Part shown: piece after piece, positions 54,060 through 64,000 of the stretch
Position numbering within the stretch: the first letter of the stretch is position 1
How the letters are laid out: every line of letters starts with the position of its first letter
Assembly: GCA_022457155.1 (NCBI GenBank)
Contig: JAJGOT010000001.1
Coordinates: forward strand, 2,255,001 to 2,319,000
Reading direction: 5' to 3'
From: Cladopsammia gracilis
Taxonomy: Eukaryota > Cnidaria > Anthozoa > Scleractinia > Dendrophylliidae
Length of the DNA stretch: 64,000 nucleotides
Notes under the pieces: generated by a model
The model's database searches: none
What the model saw: only the letters and a program-made list of their open reading frames with translations
Told to the model about the DNA's origin: nothing
Program-made: the position numbers and the translations under genes

Positions 54060-55015
54060 TTACTCTTTTCTCCGTACTCGTACCAAGTAGTCGGAAGTAG
54101 CTCTTGAACGGATTATCGCTCCTTTCGACAGGTACTCATAACAGGAATCATACTCGTGTTTTAAAAGTTCCAGTTTTTCTATATTATCTGGTGAAGGATT
54201 TTTGCCACAGTCGACCTCACATTCTTTCAAGGAGTTTTCGATGAATCTCAACTTATCTCTTCTCGCCTTAGCTTTTTCCTTACTAAATTTTATCGTTACT
54301 TGTCTAATCCGGTATTTAATTAAATCCCAGAGCACTCTTTTATCATTGACTTCCACAAATTCCCTGCGCCACACTGGTATATTATCATTTATAAGGCTAA
54401 CATACTCGGGATCGTCTAATAAACTTGCGTTACATTTCCAATAAGATGGGCAATGCCTTTGTTCTTCAATGCTATTTAAATGAAGTACAATAGCCGAGTG
54501 GTCCGAATTAATAGAGGGGATTATGTCAACATTATTTACCTCTTCTTGGTAGGAGTCGCTTAACAACGAGTAATCTAATCTTCGTTGAATAACAGGACTT
54601 TTTTGCCTCCAGGTGAAGCGTTTGCACTGAGGATTTCTAACTCGCCAAATATCTACTAGGTCAAAATTTAAACACATCTCTTGAATGCAGTTTACAGAGT
54701 CTTTCTTTGTGGGGTTACCTCCACTGCAATCCAGGTCGGAGTTAAGACTAACACTGTAATCACCTCCTATAACAATTTTTTGCTCCGTACTTAAATGAAG
54801 ATTCTCTATTAACTCATACAAGTGTTTCAAAAATTCGCATTGTTCATGAACTTTATTCGGTGCATAAATGTTAGCTAAAAGAAAATCCGATCCCTGCACC
54901 GTGGCGTTTAGCAAAATGTAGCGACCTTCAAAGTCTATTTCGGACGATAATAGGATTTAAATCCAAATCATCTCTTACTAAGATCATCACTCCACGACTG
55001 TGATTGTTGCCACTC
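54060..55015 (-). pseudogene. LINE APE-type endonuclease
   Basis: Frame starts upstream as SRGVMILVRDDLDLNPIIV, shifts near 54950, and continues ILLNATVQGSDFLLANIYAP, KIVIGGDYS (usual GGDFN) and SDHSAIVLHL. These are the Mg-binding and catalytic segments of the exonuclease-endonuclease-phosphatase fold. At least one frameshift plus the GGDYS change mark a dead copy. Confidence 0.8.
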
Positions 55016-55019
55016 GCTC

Positions 55020-55866
55020 ATGGCCGACCCAGACCCCAAAAAGTTAACAAAGTTAACAACGAACCTTTGTTAACAACTTTTGTCCCTTTTTATACTGATA
55101 CCTATATCTCGTTTGCGCGTAGGGGCATGAACGAGATAAAAATGAACGATGAAAAACTGATAACTGTGTTCCTAATCGTTCTGCCATTACGTTCTCTTTT
55201 TCCAGATGATAGTCAACTTGAAGGGAAAATATAGTTAAATGCTGTTTTTTATATCTATTTTTCTCGAATTTATTTTTATGATTTCAAAAAGTTAATAATC
55301 AATCGATGGAATCAATTTATTAGAATTCCTCCTTTCCATGTTGAGGAAATATTTAGTTGGTTTCTCTCCTTCCTCCGTCCAGCGAACTTTTGCAGCGAAA
55401 GATTGTGCTTTCTGCCCGTTTCTCGTAACTACGTCGAAGTTCATTTTGTAAGAATTCATGTTCCTTAAGAACAGACTCTAGGTTGGTGTCATCTGTACAA
55501 GAGTTGATTTTTTTCGTCTTGGATTCCTAAGCGCTTCTCCAGGTCTTTTTCGAGTTCACGAACTTTTCGTGCCTTTTGTTCACAATACGGGATAGTAAGA
55601 CTTCTGATTTCCATTTTCACAAGCACCCATTTTAGTTTCGGATCTTCGATGTCCGAGTACCTATTGACAATACCAAAAAGGCAACATATTTATTAACGAA
55701 ATATTAACGATTGTAAAGCAAATTTCACGGATTAGAATATGTTGACAAAAAATATGAGCAGATATTACTATAAAAGTTGAGCAGATATTGTCATTAGCTA
55801 ACATATCGCTTAAAAAGACAAGTTTATGTTAAATAATCCTCATCTTTTTTTTATCCGTACATGCAG
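55020..55866 (+). other. Intron 1 (end) of secreted-protein gene 2
   Basis: Homology with copy 1 resumes at about 55672 (AAGGCAACATATTTATTAAC) and runs to the acceptor ATGCAG at 55861-55866. Before that no gene was recognised. Confidence 0.45.
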
Positions 55867-56068
55867 ACTGTTGCCGTGTTGCTCTCTGTGTTTTTGGCTG
55901 TGGAAGTGCGATCCCACAAAGTAAGGCTTTATACAGTCATGGAGGACCACACTAATTGCTCCGGGGACCGTTATATGACGATAAACACAAATAATTGCAC
56001 TCATATAGCTAACAGGTCGCAATGTGAAGCGAGATGCGATGGGTCTTCTGCATTAAGTCCCCTCACAA
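55867..56068 (+). CDS. Secreted-protein gene 2, exon 2
   Basis: 202 nt with the same acceptor, phase and donor as 19385-19586. All four cysteines and the NRS sequon are kept; changes are mostly conservative (for example HKVRLYTVMEDH against HKESLYTTMEHH). An ATG at 55861 lies inside the acceptor and, because copy 1 has TAG there, is not a credible start. Confidence 0.6.
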
Positions 56069-58001
56069 GTAAGTTGAGATTGTTATACTTCTAACCTTGT
56101 GGCAACACTAGCTTGTTGTTTATTTGTTTGACGTAGATATGAATTAATAAATGAATGAATCGGTGATATTCTAACTTTTATGACAGCTAACTAACTATTG
56201 TTGTTGGTCTTCACCAAGAGTGTAATCAGGTTTAAAAACCAAATGTATATGACACCTACTAAAAAGATTCTATGTACATGTTGCAAAACAGGTAACTGTT
56301 TTCCTTGATTTCTTAGAGTTTATAATAAACTATTTTCTTGTATAAATCTAGAAGTAATTTCTAAATTTATGCCATTCATAACAATCTAGCTATGCGGCAG
56401 TTTAGTTCTTAGTTGCAATTTCAGAGTTAGCCTTTTCAATAGAGATAGAAGCACCTAACCAGACGAAAGCAATAATGCTTTTGTCGCTGTTGTTGTTGGA
56501 TATTTGAAGAATTGAAGTAAGTAAACAAAGTACGATCGATGTGTTCATTTAGATCATCATCAGATTAACTAGCTATTGGTTGCCTTTTTCCTCAAATCCT
56601 ATAGCTACCCATGCTATAGTTAATAAAGCGCAATGGTTATGAAACCTGAGCAATGTCTTTGTTCGATGTTTTTGTTATCGTTTTTCGGCCTTGACCCTGC
56701 ACAAGACAATAGATGTTGAACTTTTGTTCGAGCAACTGACCAATAGAAATGTTGCCATTAAGTTATTCAGTCACAGCGTGTGATCGAAAAACAAAAGGTG
56801 CACGGTCAAGTACAGTTTAACATAAATTGTAGTTTCTTTGTTATCGCCATTGAAGTCTGCAAGGTTCTGTTTTAATACCATTGCTAACAATTTTAAAACA
56901 CCCAATGGAAATTCGTCTTTAAATCCCGTGGCGAACTGAAAAGAAATTTTGTATTAGTTTCTTTATAGAGAGCGTCACCTTCCCCTAGTGCTGATTTTCA
57001 TATAGTGACAAACGTTCTTATTGCTCTTTTACAATTAGTGGGATAACGCAAGCAATAGAAGACAGATAAACTCAGTATTCGCAGCCACGAGGCGACGAGC
57101 CGCGGCGATTGCAGTAATTGATTTCTTTAATTTTTTCTTTCATTTGGTCGCTACTCGTTGCAGGAACAGTTTTGTCGCTGCGACTAAATTTTTTGCCCAA
57201 AAGTTAGTAGTTCACACGAAGGCGACTGGTCGCCGCCCTGTGTACCTAACACAACTTTAAGGGGCTATATCACCATTTTTAGTTTACTTTAAGAGCCAAA
57301 TATATCTTTATATCAGTGAAAACCCAAAAATAATGATCCAGTTGTGTTTAAAATTATTGTACTAGTGCTCTAAGAGTAAAAATAAGTGTCTTGGGCTGCA
57401 GATTGCCAGGATGGAAATGGATTGCATCTTCTAATTTTTTCAAGTTTATTGCTTCTCTCTTGGAAAACTCGCTAAAACTCTGATTATGGTTTATTTTCTC
57501 TTCGAGAATTCACTTGTGGGAATGTTATCTTCCTCTAAGTGTTCTATAAGCATTTTGTGTACGACAAAGATACTGAGTTTTAATTTGGGGCAATATTGAC
57601 CCAAAAACTTTAAAATCACCATGATATCTATAGCTCTTTTAACTATACAACAGCTGGGGTATTTTACAATGTTTTTTGAAAATTCTTGGGATTCAGCAAG
57701 CGAGTTTAAATCTTGACTGTAAAATATTTCTTTTTAGTTACAAATTACATTTATTCAAATTTAAATGTTCACTTCGCCCCTAAATTATGGAATAGGCTAC
57801 TGGACTCTGTAAGATTATAAGCTACCTACAAAACATTTAGAAAAGCCTTGTACCTGCAATCTATGAAGTTATTTTAACGTTTTTTATTTTTCAGTTGAAA
57901 CTGTACTTACGGTCTCCAATTATAAATAGTACATTCCGTGTGTTTATTTGCCTATTTCTTCGTTGAACTAATTTCTGAATATTGTATTTTTACTTGACAA
58001 G
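56069..58001 (+). other. Intron 2 of gene 2, with a 1.65-kb insertion relative to gene 1
   Basis: Homologous to copy 1 until TCTTCACCA (56214) and again from TCTATGAAG (57866). The intervening about 1.65 kb is absent from copy 1, where TTCACCATCTATGAAC is continuous. No clear inverted ends, target duplication or coding sequence in the insert. Confidence 0.6.
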
Positions 58002-58129
58002 GATTTAAGCTGATTGGGCGAGGGAAGACCATGACAGGACGGAAAGTGTGCATCAAGTTCATCCAAAACAGTGGTATTCAGTATGTCCTTAAGGTCAACA
58101 GGAAGAGGCCAGTTCAACTAGTCTTTGAG
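58002..58129 (+). CDS. Secreted-protein gene 2, exon 3
   Basis: 128 nt, acceptor ACTTGACAAG, donor GTGAAT, matching 20056-20183 in length and phase, with few replacements (K to N at one site, I to V at another). Homology continues to about 58227 and then stops. The terminal exon seen in copy 1 was not found within the remaining 5.8 kb. Confidence 0.55.
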
Positions 58130-58227
58130 GTGAATAATAGCTTTCACTTAAATTTCCATGCATTTAAATTGTCCATCCATAGACCACAGTTCTACTTGAT
58201 ATAGCTTTCTTTTGAATAGTCACTGTC

Positions 58228-58757
58228 TGTAGGCGGGAATTAATTCACAGACACTAATTTTTATTATTCAAAGGGGACAGACCGCAAATAAATGTGGCTA
58301 CTAAATATATCTGAATTTCGTAACTGTTCATCAGTAGGATGCCCAAAATGCGTGCAATTCCACAATTGGTTTCGGCTCCATTAAATCCTATACCAATTGC
58401 AGAACATTTTAGGAGGAGCCACCCACAGTGTGAGCACAGTTACTGACAAGACATATCAGTTAGGAAAACAACGCAAAATAAATGTAGTACGTTAAATAAC
58501 GAACTAAGCACACACGTCATGTATATATCATGTATATTATTATACATTGGTCTCACTAGCTCGATTTTGATTGGCTATAAACACGCAGCTAATTATTGCT
58601 TGCTGTTTCTGTTACGTCATACCTACAGACAATAGTTTTATGCATGCAGAAGTGACGTAAGTTGTTTACTTACAAGTTGACTGCTGTGCATTGATCACTT
58701 TTTTGTGCGCGCTCTTGTCTTTACAAGTGCAGCTCAGGAATATATATGCATAATAAA
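58228..58757. other. No gene recognised
   Basis: The breakpoint of the gene duplication lies near 58227. The rest is AT-rich. Confidence 0.4.
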
Positions 58758-58906
58758 ACAATTATTGGATTCGGTCTTCGCAAGATAGCGATAATTATCA
58801 AGGCCTCAGTTTGTGTTATCCGCCTCAGCCTTCGGCTTCGGCAGATAACACAAACTTTGGCCTTGATAATTATCGCTATCATGCTCAACCTAATCCAATA
58901 ATTGTT
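58758..58906. mobile_element. 149-bp foldback element
   Basis: AACAATTATTGGATT ... ATAGCGATAATTATCAAGGC ... GTTTGTGTTATC is mirrored by GATAACACAAAC ... CCTTGATAATTATCGCTAT ... AATCCAATAATTGTT, around CCTTCGGCTTCGG. Non-coding. Confidence 0.65.
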
Positions 58907-58920
58907 AAGTATTACTTTAA

Positions 58921-59516
58921 CCCTCGGACGTACAAGGGGGGGGGGGGGAGGGTGGTTGCCACCCCCCCGTAAGGTTTTTCTCCGATATTTTCAAGACCAT
59001 TTAAGATTAGCATATGCCATTTTCAGTAGCAGTTCATTTATCCTTGAGACACATTTTGGCAAAGTTTGGCGACAACCGGTTGCTATGGTAACGAGATATG
59101 ACGTCATAAATAACATGTGGTCAAACCATTTTTGAAGAAAAATGCATGTTTTTCACCTTTTTTCAGCGAAAAAACATATAAAATGCTACCAAAAGCATCA
59201 AAATGTTTAATTGTATATTATTTTACAACTCTAGCAAACAATATTTGCAATTTCCGCATTTTCCCGATAAATTTGAATTTTTAGTGAAATCCAAGATGGC
59301 GGCCGTCTTGGCAGCCATTTTGGATGACGTCACGGACCCCCAGTAGCGTTACAACCCATAATATTTACCTTATCTTGTAGAGCACATCGCGGGCTATCGA
59401 TTAGATGAAAAATATTTCCGAAATATTGCAACATCGCAAAAACCCAAGGGGGGGGGGGTTGCAACCCCCCCCCTTGTACCACGGTTGGGGTATACGTTTG
59501 CGTGTACGTCCGAGGG
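58921..59516. mobile_element. 596-bp TTAA element (CCCTCGGACGTACA ends)
   Basis: CCCTCGGACGTACA and TGTACGTCCGAGGG flanked by exact TTAA (58917-58920 and 59517-59520). Poly-G and poly-C tracts lie inside both ends, and the body has GTTGCTATGGTAACGAGATA and GACGTCAT. piggyBac-type signature. A rearranged inverted partial copy is at 60860-61195. Confidence 0.85.
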
Positions 59517-59989
59517 TTAAGAAGAGAAGGACATGTTGGTGGAAATGATGGAAACCCAAAAATATGGTCCAGTTTTGTTTAAAACTACTCTACTATTGCA
59601 CTGAAACTGTGAATCAGTGACTTTAAATTGCCAAGTGTCAGGATTGAAACGGATTGTAACTTTGTTTTCAACTCAGTTTTTCCTCATGCATGTCCTAAAT
59701 GATTATGTTTTTTACGTTCTCCTTTTAAAATATCACTTGATGTCTTCTTTATAGAGCTCTAAGACTATTTTGTGTTAGAAAATGTTCTTATTTAATTTTC
59801 TATTTAATCGTATCAATAACAAAATTCTCGATTGTGATTGGTTATCTGCGCACCTATTCCTTGCGTAATTGGCTTTTCTTCGAAGTTCGAACCGCAGCAA
59901 ATAGCAATTTTCCTGAGAGAAAACACACTTTTCTAGAGATCAAAATGAAAAGAAGAAGTCCTAGATAATACTCGCCCGCCGATAAGTGG

Positions 59990-60196
59990 TTGAAAGTAGG
60001 AGGAAACAGCCGCGAAAAAAAGAACCCATTTAAGTGCACCTGATTGACACGCGCGCAATGTAGGTGTCCAATTACAGCTATCCAATTACAACCTTTTGTA
60101 ATTGGATAGCTGTAATTGGACACCTACATTGCGCGCGTGTCAATCAGGTGCACTTAAATGGGTTCTTTTTTCGCGGCTGTTTCCTCCTACTTTCAA
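59990..60196. repeat. Palindrome with 102/101-bp arms
   Basis: Arms 59990-60091 and 60096-60196 differ by one base in an A/T run, around a CCTT loop, with CCAATTACAGCTATCCAATT at the centre. The right arm is the start of the foldback family copy that continues to 60440. Confidence 0.9.
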
Positions 60197-60378
60197 ACTG
60201 ATAGAAAATATCCTTGACGTTTTGAGTACAAAAAATTCCACATACTGGATAGACGTTTTAATCTCGAATTTTGTTATTGATTCGATTAATTAGTAATTGA
60301 ACTTCGTATCGTACAATTCAGGAGTAATCGTGCTCGTAATTTCAAATCGTCCTCGCGCTTACGCGCTCGGCAGATTTT

Positions 60379-60418
<40 letters not shown>

Positions 60419-60440
60419 AGTCCAATTACTATTACTAACC
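60097..60440 (-). mobile_element. Foldback element family (TAATTGGACTGAGTGG), copy 3, reversed
   Basis: Reverse complement of 3712-4045, ending in GTACTCCACTCAGTCCAATT. It retains the GATTTGAAATTACGAGCACG-type internal palindrome. Confidence 0.65.
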
Positions 60441-61400
60441 AGAATTTTAATCCCAAAATGCTCATGACATAGCCATGGATCACCCCTATACGATTCAATG
60501 AGAGATGATCATTTTATATAGCTTTTAATATATTTAGATAGGCGACCCTAACGGCGGAGCTCCGCAGTAGTAGCTAATTGTATTGACCTTTTTGGCTTTA
60601 TAACACTCTGACGTACACGGAAATTTATACCCCCACCGTGGTAATTTAATCTTCTACATATTTATTGTAAATATCATTACTAGTCGTTTCTAGTTTTCAA
60701 CCGTTACTTGTTTATTAGCCTATCATGTGTCAGCATTTTATCTTAGCCCTTTTTAAATATTGTAACCGTTTGTTTCCATCTTCACTTAGCTTTCTTTGCC
60801 ACTGATGAAGGTTAGTTTTGTCCAACCGAAATATTGGACAATATTAAAAGAAACAAATGCAGCTGGGAAAATGCGGAAATTTCAAATAGTTTTTGCTAGA
60901 GTTGCAAAATATGATACAATTAAACATTTTGCTGCTTTTGGTAGCATTTTATGTTTTTCACCGAAAAAAGGTGAAAACACGCATTTTCATTCAAAAATGG
61001 CTTGACCTCGTGCTACTTATGACGTCATATCTTGTTACCATAGCAACCGGTTGTCGCCAAACTTTACCAAAATGTGTCAAAAGGATAAACGAACAGCTAC
61101 TAAAGACGGCATGTGCCAATAATAAATGCTCTTGAAAAATTCCGAGAAAAACCGCAAGGGGAGTGGCATAAGCCACCACCCCCTCCCCCCGTTTTTTAGA
61201 TCTCAACGTTTGCTTTAAGTTACTATATGAGGTCACTTGTACATGTTTTTCAAATTTCAAATTGCAACGTTGTTGGTTTTGAAACGTGATGTTTAATTCT
61301 CTAGTTATTACGAGAAGTTACTACATCATAGATGTTATCAAATAGCTGTCAACTTTAAACAAGATTTTACTCCTTTTCAACCCACTGTGGTCGATCAGCC
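60441..61400. other. No gene; Penelope-like tail and inverted TTAA-element fragment
   Basis: CTGATGAAGGTTAG ... CCGAAATATTGGACAAT (about 60800-60842) resembles a Penelope-like 3' UTR. From 60860 to 61195 the sequence matches 58940-59230 in reverse, including GTTACCATAGCAACCGG and GACGTCAT, ending in ACCCCCTCCCCCCG. Confidence 0.4.
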
Positions 61401-61409
61401 CCAAGCTGC

Positions 61410-64000
61410 TATGTCCGTTAGGGAAATGCTAATAATCGCTAGGTTTTACGCACGTCCGTTTTTGTGTTAGAAAATTATCAGCGTTCTATTCAGTAGTTCA
61501 GTTCTAGTGTAGACTTTACTGCGTCAACATCTACTCGGCATTGGGCCACGTTTTTTCTCTCGACACTGGTATTCATCTACTTATCGAGGCAAGTTTGGTG
61601 CGTGTGCAAACCAAAGTGAGTACCACATCTATTCCTTGTTTTAGTTGTTAGTTTTTACTATTGTTATTCGTTTCAATCAGCCGGTTAGTTTCCTTATCAG
61701 AAATAAGTGTATCGCATCCTAGTTAGTTTTCGCGTGCTCGGAACGCTGTTATGTTATTCTCGCTAGGATAGGCGTTATGTTCAATATTTACCCTTGGTCT
61801 GAGACTTTTCAAGTGTTGATTATTACATAGTCTATCCTTTTTAGCTTTCGATGTAATTTCAAAGTATGGATTAGTATGATTCCACGTCAATTTACGTTAT
61901 CGCGAATTATTGCTTGTAATATCATTGTTGTTTCTATCTTAATATCCGATATATACATTAGTTAAGTAAGGTTCTATTTTCATTGTTGTATTTCAGTTCG
62001 AACCGACATTTTGTCGACAATTGACGACATTTCACGACCTTTGAGATTTCGAGTATCTATTATTGTCAGCTCTATCGCCACGTGAACTGTCAACTCAATT
62101 GAACTTTATGGAAGATTAAACTTTGTTTACACTCTAATCAGAAATTCTTGTCGAGTTCGTTTTTACGCTACGCACCGTGCTACCCCAGTGTTGTTCATTT
62201 GGATTTTGGTTCATTTTACTCTGTCCTTGTGAGCTACATTTAGTTCGAATTTGCTGCACTGTGAAGGAATTCGAAGAATTCGCTGATTAATTCACACTGT
62301 CAATCACTTCAACGTCACCTCACAACTGCGTTACGTTTCGTGGCCTGCCATCTTCTACCCACGATAATCGGATTATCTAAGGATTAACTTTATCGTAATG
62401 GCTTCCGGAAAAGAGCAATCAATCGACTATTTAAAAGCCGCCCGCAATTCCGCCGAAACAAACGTGACAGGAAAAGTCAACAAACTAAACGAATTAATGG
62501 CCGCACGCGAATCCGCCGACGCCGTTCAAAGGGTCCAGTTTGAGTTAAGGGAAGTTTTAAAGAAATTTCAAACTGCTCACGAAGCCTATCACAGCCAAAT
62601 CAAAACCGAAAGAGAACGAGAAGAGTCTTCGCAATATTACAACTCGCTCTTAGAACTAGCTTCAGAACTTGAGAAGGAAATCAGTTCATGGCTTATACAA
62701 ACAAACGCTCAAAAGTTATTGACAGATCGAAGTCAACACGTACTCCCCGAAGACTCCATAAGTAACGTCGGAAGAGCCAACGCTTTCCGCACGCGATCAG
62801 CGGTTAGCTCTTCAATTGGAAGTTCAGCCAGCTCTAAAGCGAGATCCGCCGCGAAAAAGGCCGCGCTAGAGGCAAAGGCGGCGAATTTATAAAAACTACA
62901 CGAGCTTCAAGTTGAGGAACTTAGACTCCAACAAAGGATAGCAGAAGTCCAACTTCAAGCCGACATAGCCGTTGCTGAGGCCGAGAGGCAGGTTTACGAA
63001 CTGGCCGAAGCTGAAGAAGCACTCGAAGGTCATCATCAGGATGAAATCAATTATCAGTACAAGTCCACATCTACGCCGTTAGACGACAATCTTATCGGCA
63101 ATGTCAACTCTGTTCCAGTGGTACCTTCTCTTACCGTAACCACACCACAATACGAGCAGCCGCGTCCGCTGCCGAAGAAAGCACCACTGCCAGCCAAACC
63201 GCCACTAAACCCTGCTGCACCTGAATGGCGCCATATGACGACACCAACTCAACAAAGTTTCCCTGCAAACAAACGGACCGCTAGCCTCCTAGACGCATCA
63301 TTTGAACGAATGGTAGAATCACAAGAACGTCAGGGATACGCTCTTCAACTGCTTATTCAGCAGCAGCAACAAGGCGTCATGGCTCTCACGCTTCCACAGC
63401 CGAGCATGCAAGTGTTTAGTGGAGACCCGATAGATTACTGTGACTTTGTGCGCTCCTTCGAGCATCTCGTAGAACGGAAGACCCTTAGTCCCAGTGCCCG
63501 CCTGTACTATCTGGTCCAGTACACCTCTGTCCCTGCCCAGGAGCTAATGAAGAGCTGTCTCTCAATGCGAGAACAAGAAGGCTACGTCGAAGCTCGACGG
63601 CTATTAAAGGAAAGGTACGGCCAAAGCTACAAGGTCGCTGCTGCGCATGTACAGAGGCTTATTGAGGGACCATCAATCAAATCTGAAGACGGGCCTGCAC
63701 TCCAGAAATTCTCCATACAACTCACAAGCTGCGTAAATACGTTAAGGGAAATCGGTTGCCTTAACAAGCTGGATAACCCGGATAACCTCAAGAAAATAAT
63801 TGACAGGCTTCCGTACCCCTTCAGGCTAAAGTGGAGAGACACCGTCGACCGTATCATAGAGAAGGAGGGACGAGAAGCCACCGTGAAGGACATTACGGAC
63901 TTCGTGACCGCTAAAGCACGGGCAACCACTCACCCTGTTTTCGGAAAAGTCGCTAATGAAAGGATCATTAAGCCGACAAGAACCCAAGGTCGCAGAGGAA
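61410..64000 (+). mobile_element. 5' part of a BEL/Pao-type LTR retrotransposon
   Basis: About 950 bp of non-coding sequence (probable 5' LTR and leader, possibly from TGTCCGTTAGGGAAATGC at about 61410) precedes a gag frame that runs off the window. The 3' LTR lies outside, so LTR limits and primer-binding site cannot be fixed here. Confidence 0.6.
62398..64000 (+). pseudogene. BEL/Pao-type gag with one in-frame TAA, open to the window end
   Basis: ATG at 62398. The first 164 codons are alpha-helical and charged (MASGKEQSIDYLKAARNSA, coiled-coil, alanine/lysine-rich KARSAAKKAALEAKAANL). A TAA at 62890-62892 is followed in the same frame by more coiled coil (LHELQVEELRLQQRIAEVQL), a proline-rich linker (PRPLPKKAPLPAKPPLNP) and a DUF1759-like gag core (QVFSGDPIDYCDFVRSFEHL, LYYLVQYTSVPAQELMKS, ARRLLKERYG). 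The continuity of frame and composition across the TAA suggests a single recent nonsense change. Capsid-type role in virus-like particle assembly is known for the family. Confidence 0.75.

Larger units (their letters stand above)
53198..55015 (-). mobile_element. Tx1/L1-type LINE fragment (APE endonuclease and part of RT)
   Basis: Minus strand, truncated at both ends. The order is APE endonuclease (about 55015-54060) then reverse transcriptase (54049-53198), separated by a stop/frameshift at about 54055. It ends before the YxDD motif, in sequence that follows a C run. Confidence 0.85.

Noticed and set aside
55861..56094. ATG-initiated 77-codon ORF as a complete small gene
   Set aside because: The ATG lies in the splice acceptor, copy 1 has TAG there, and the frame ends beyond a strong GTAAGT donor; it is exon 2 of a split gene.

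Overview
The window is eukaryotic, AT-rich and intron-bearing, and is dominated by transposable elements. The mix points to an anthozoan cnidarian, most likely a stony coral or close relative: tRNA-headed retroposons, a GIY-YIG Penelope-like element, Tx1/L1-type LINE pieces, a BEL/Pao-type gag, a Crypton-type recombinase fragment, a pogo-like transposon with a HIRAN-domain gene, and many TTAA-flanked TIR elements. This is inference; no species-specific marker was seen. No operon, CRISPR array or bacterial-style gene is present.

The only convincing host gene is a small secreted-protein gene that occurs twice in direct orientation, about 36 kb apart. Copy 1 has four exons: 5280-5306, 19385-19586, 20056-20183 and 20979-21185. 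It has a TATA box upstream, a poly(A) signal downstream, compatible splice phases (0, 1, 0), and a roughly 14-kb first intron packed with transposons. Copy 2 keeps exons 1-3 (40984-41010, 55867-56068, 58002-58129); no terminal exon was found, so it is truncated or a pseudogene within this window. The spliced product would be about 187 residues with a signal peptide and eight cysteines in the mature part. Its size, exon layout and C-terminal half loosely resemble FGF-type beta-trefoil ligands, which is a hypothesis only. The two copies act as empty-site controls that date several insertions.

Layout: 1-1650 an LTR-like repeat with two nested insertions; 3035-4390 small TIR and foldback elements; 5280-21185 secreted-protein gene 1, whose intron 1 holds a Penelope-like inverted insertion (5536-6645), several TTAA elements, a 987-bp foldback (15375-16361) and a tRNA-like retroposon (18607-18838); 22816-23111 a SINE; 23305-26338 a decayed pogo/CENP-B-type transposon with divergent transposase and HIRAN genes; 27552-28138 another TTAA element; 29802-31412 a TTA-flanked element with protein remnants; 31486-34345 a decayed gene preceded by repeated E2F-like motifs; 34785-35910 a near-perfect 563-bp tandem duplication; 36922-37290 a cysteine/histidine-rich exon resembling KDZ-transposon-associated CxC domains; 39635-40424 a possible small gene; 40984-58129 gene copy 2, whose introns hold a Crypton-type fragment, a 1949-bp TIR element with 10-bp target duplication, a zinc-knuckle ORF, a second LTR-like repeat and a Tx1/L1-type LINE; 58758-61200 further TIR and foldback elements; 61410-64000 the 5' part of a BEL/Pao-type retrotransposon with an in-frame stop in gag.

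Most element ORFs are broken by stops or frameshifts. The recurring themes are inverted-repeat (foldback) architecture and TTAA target sites.
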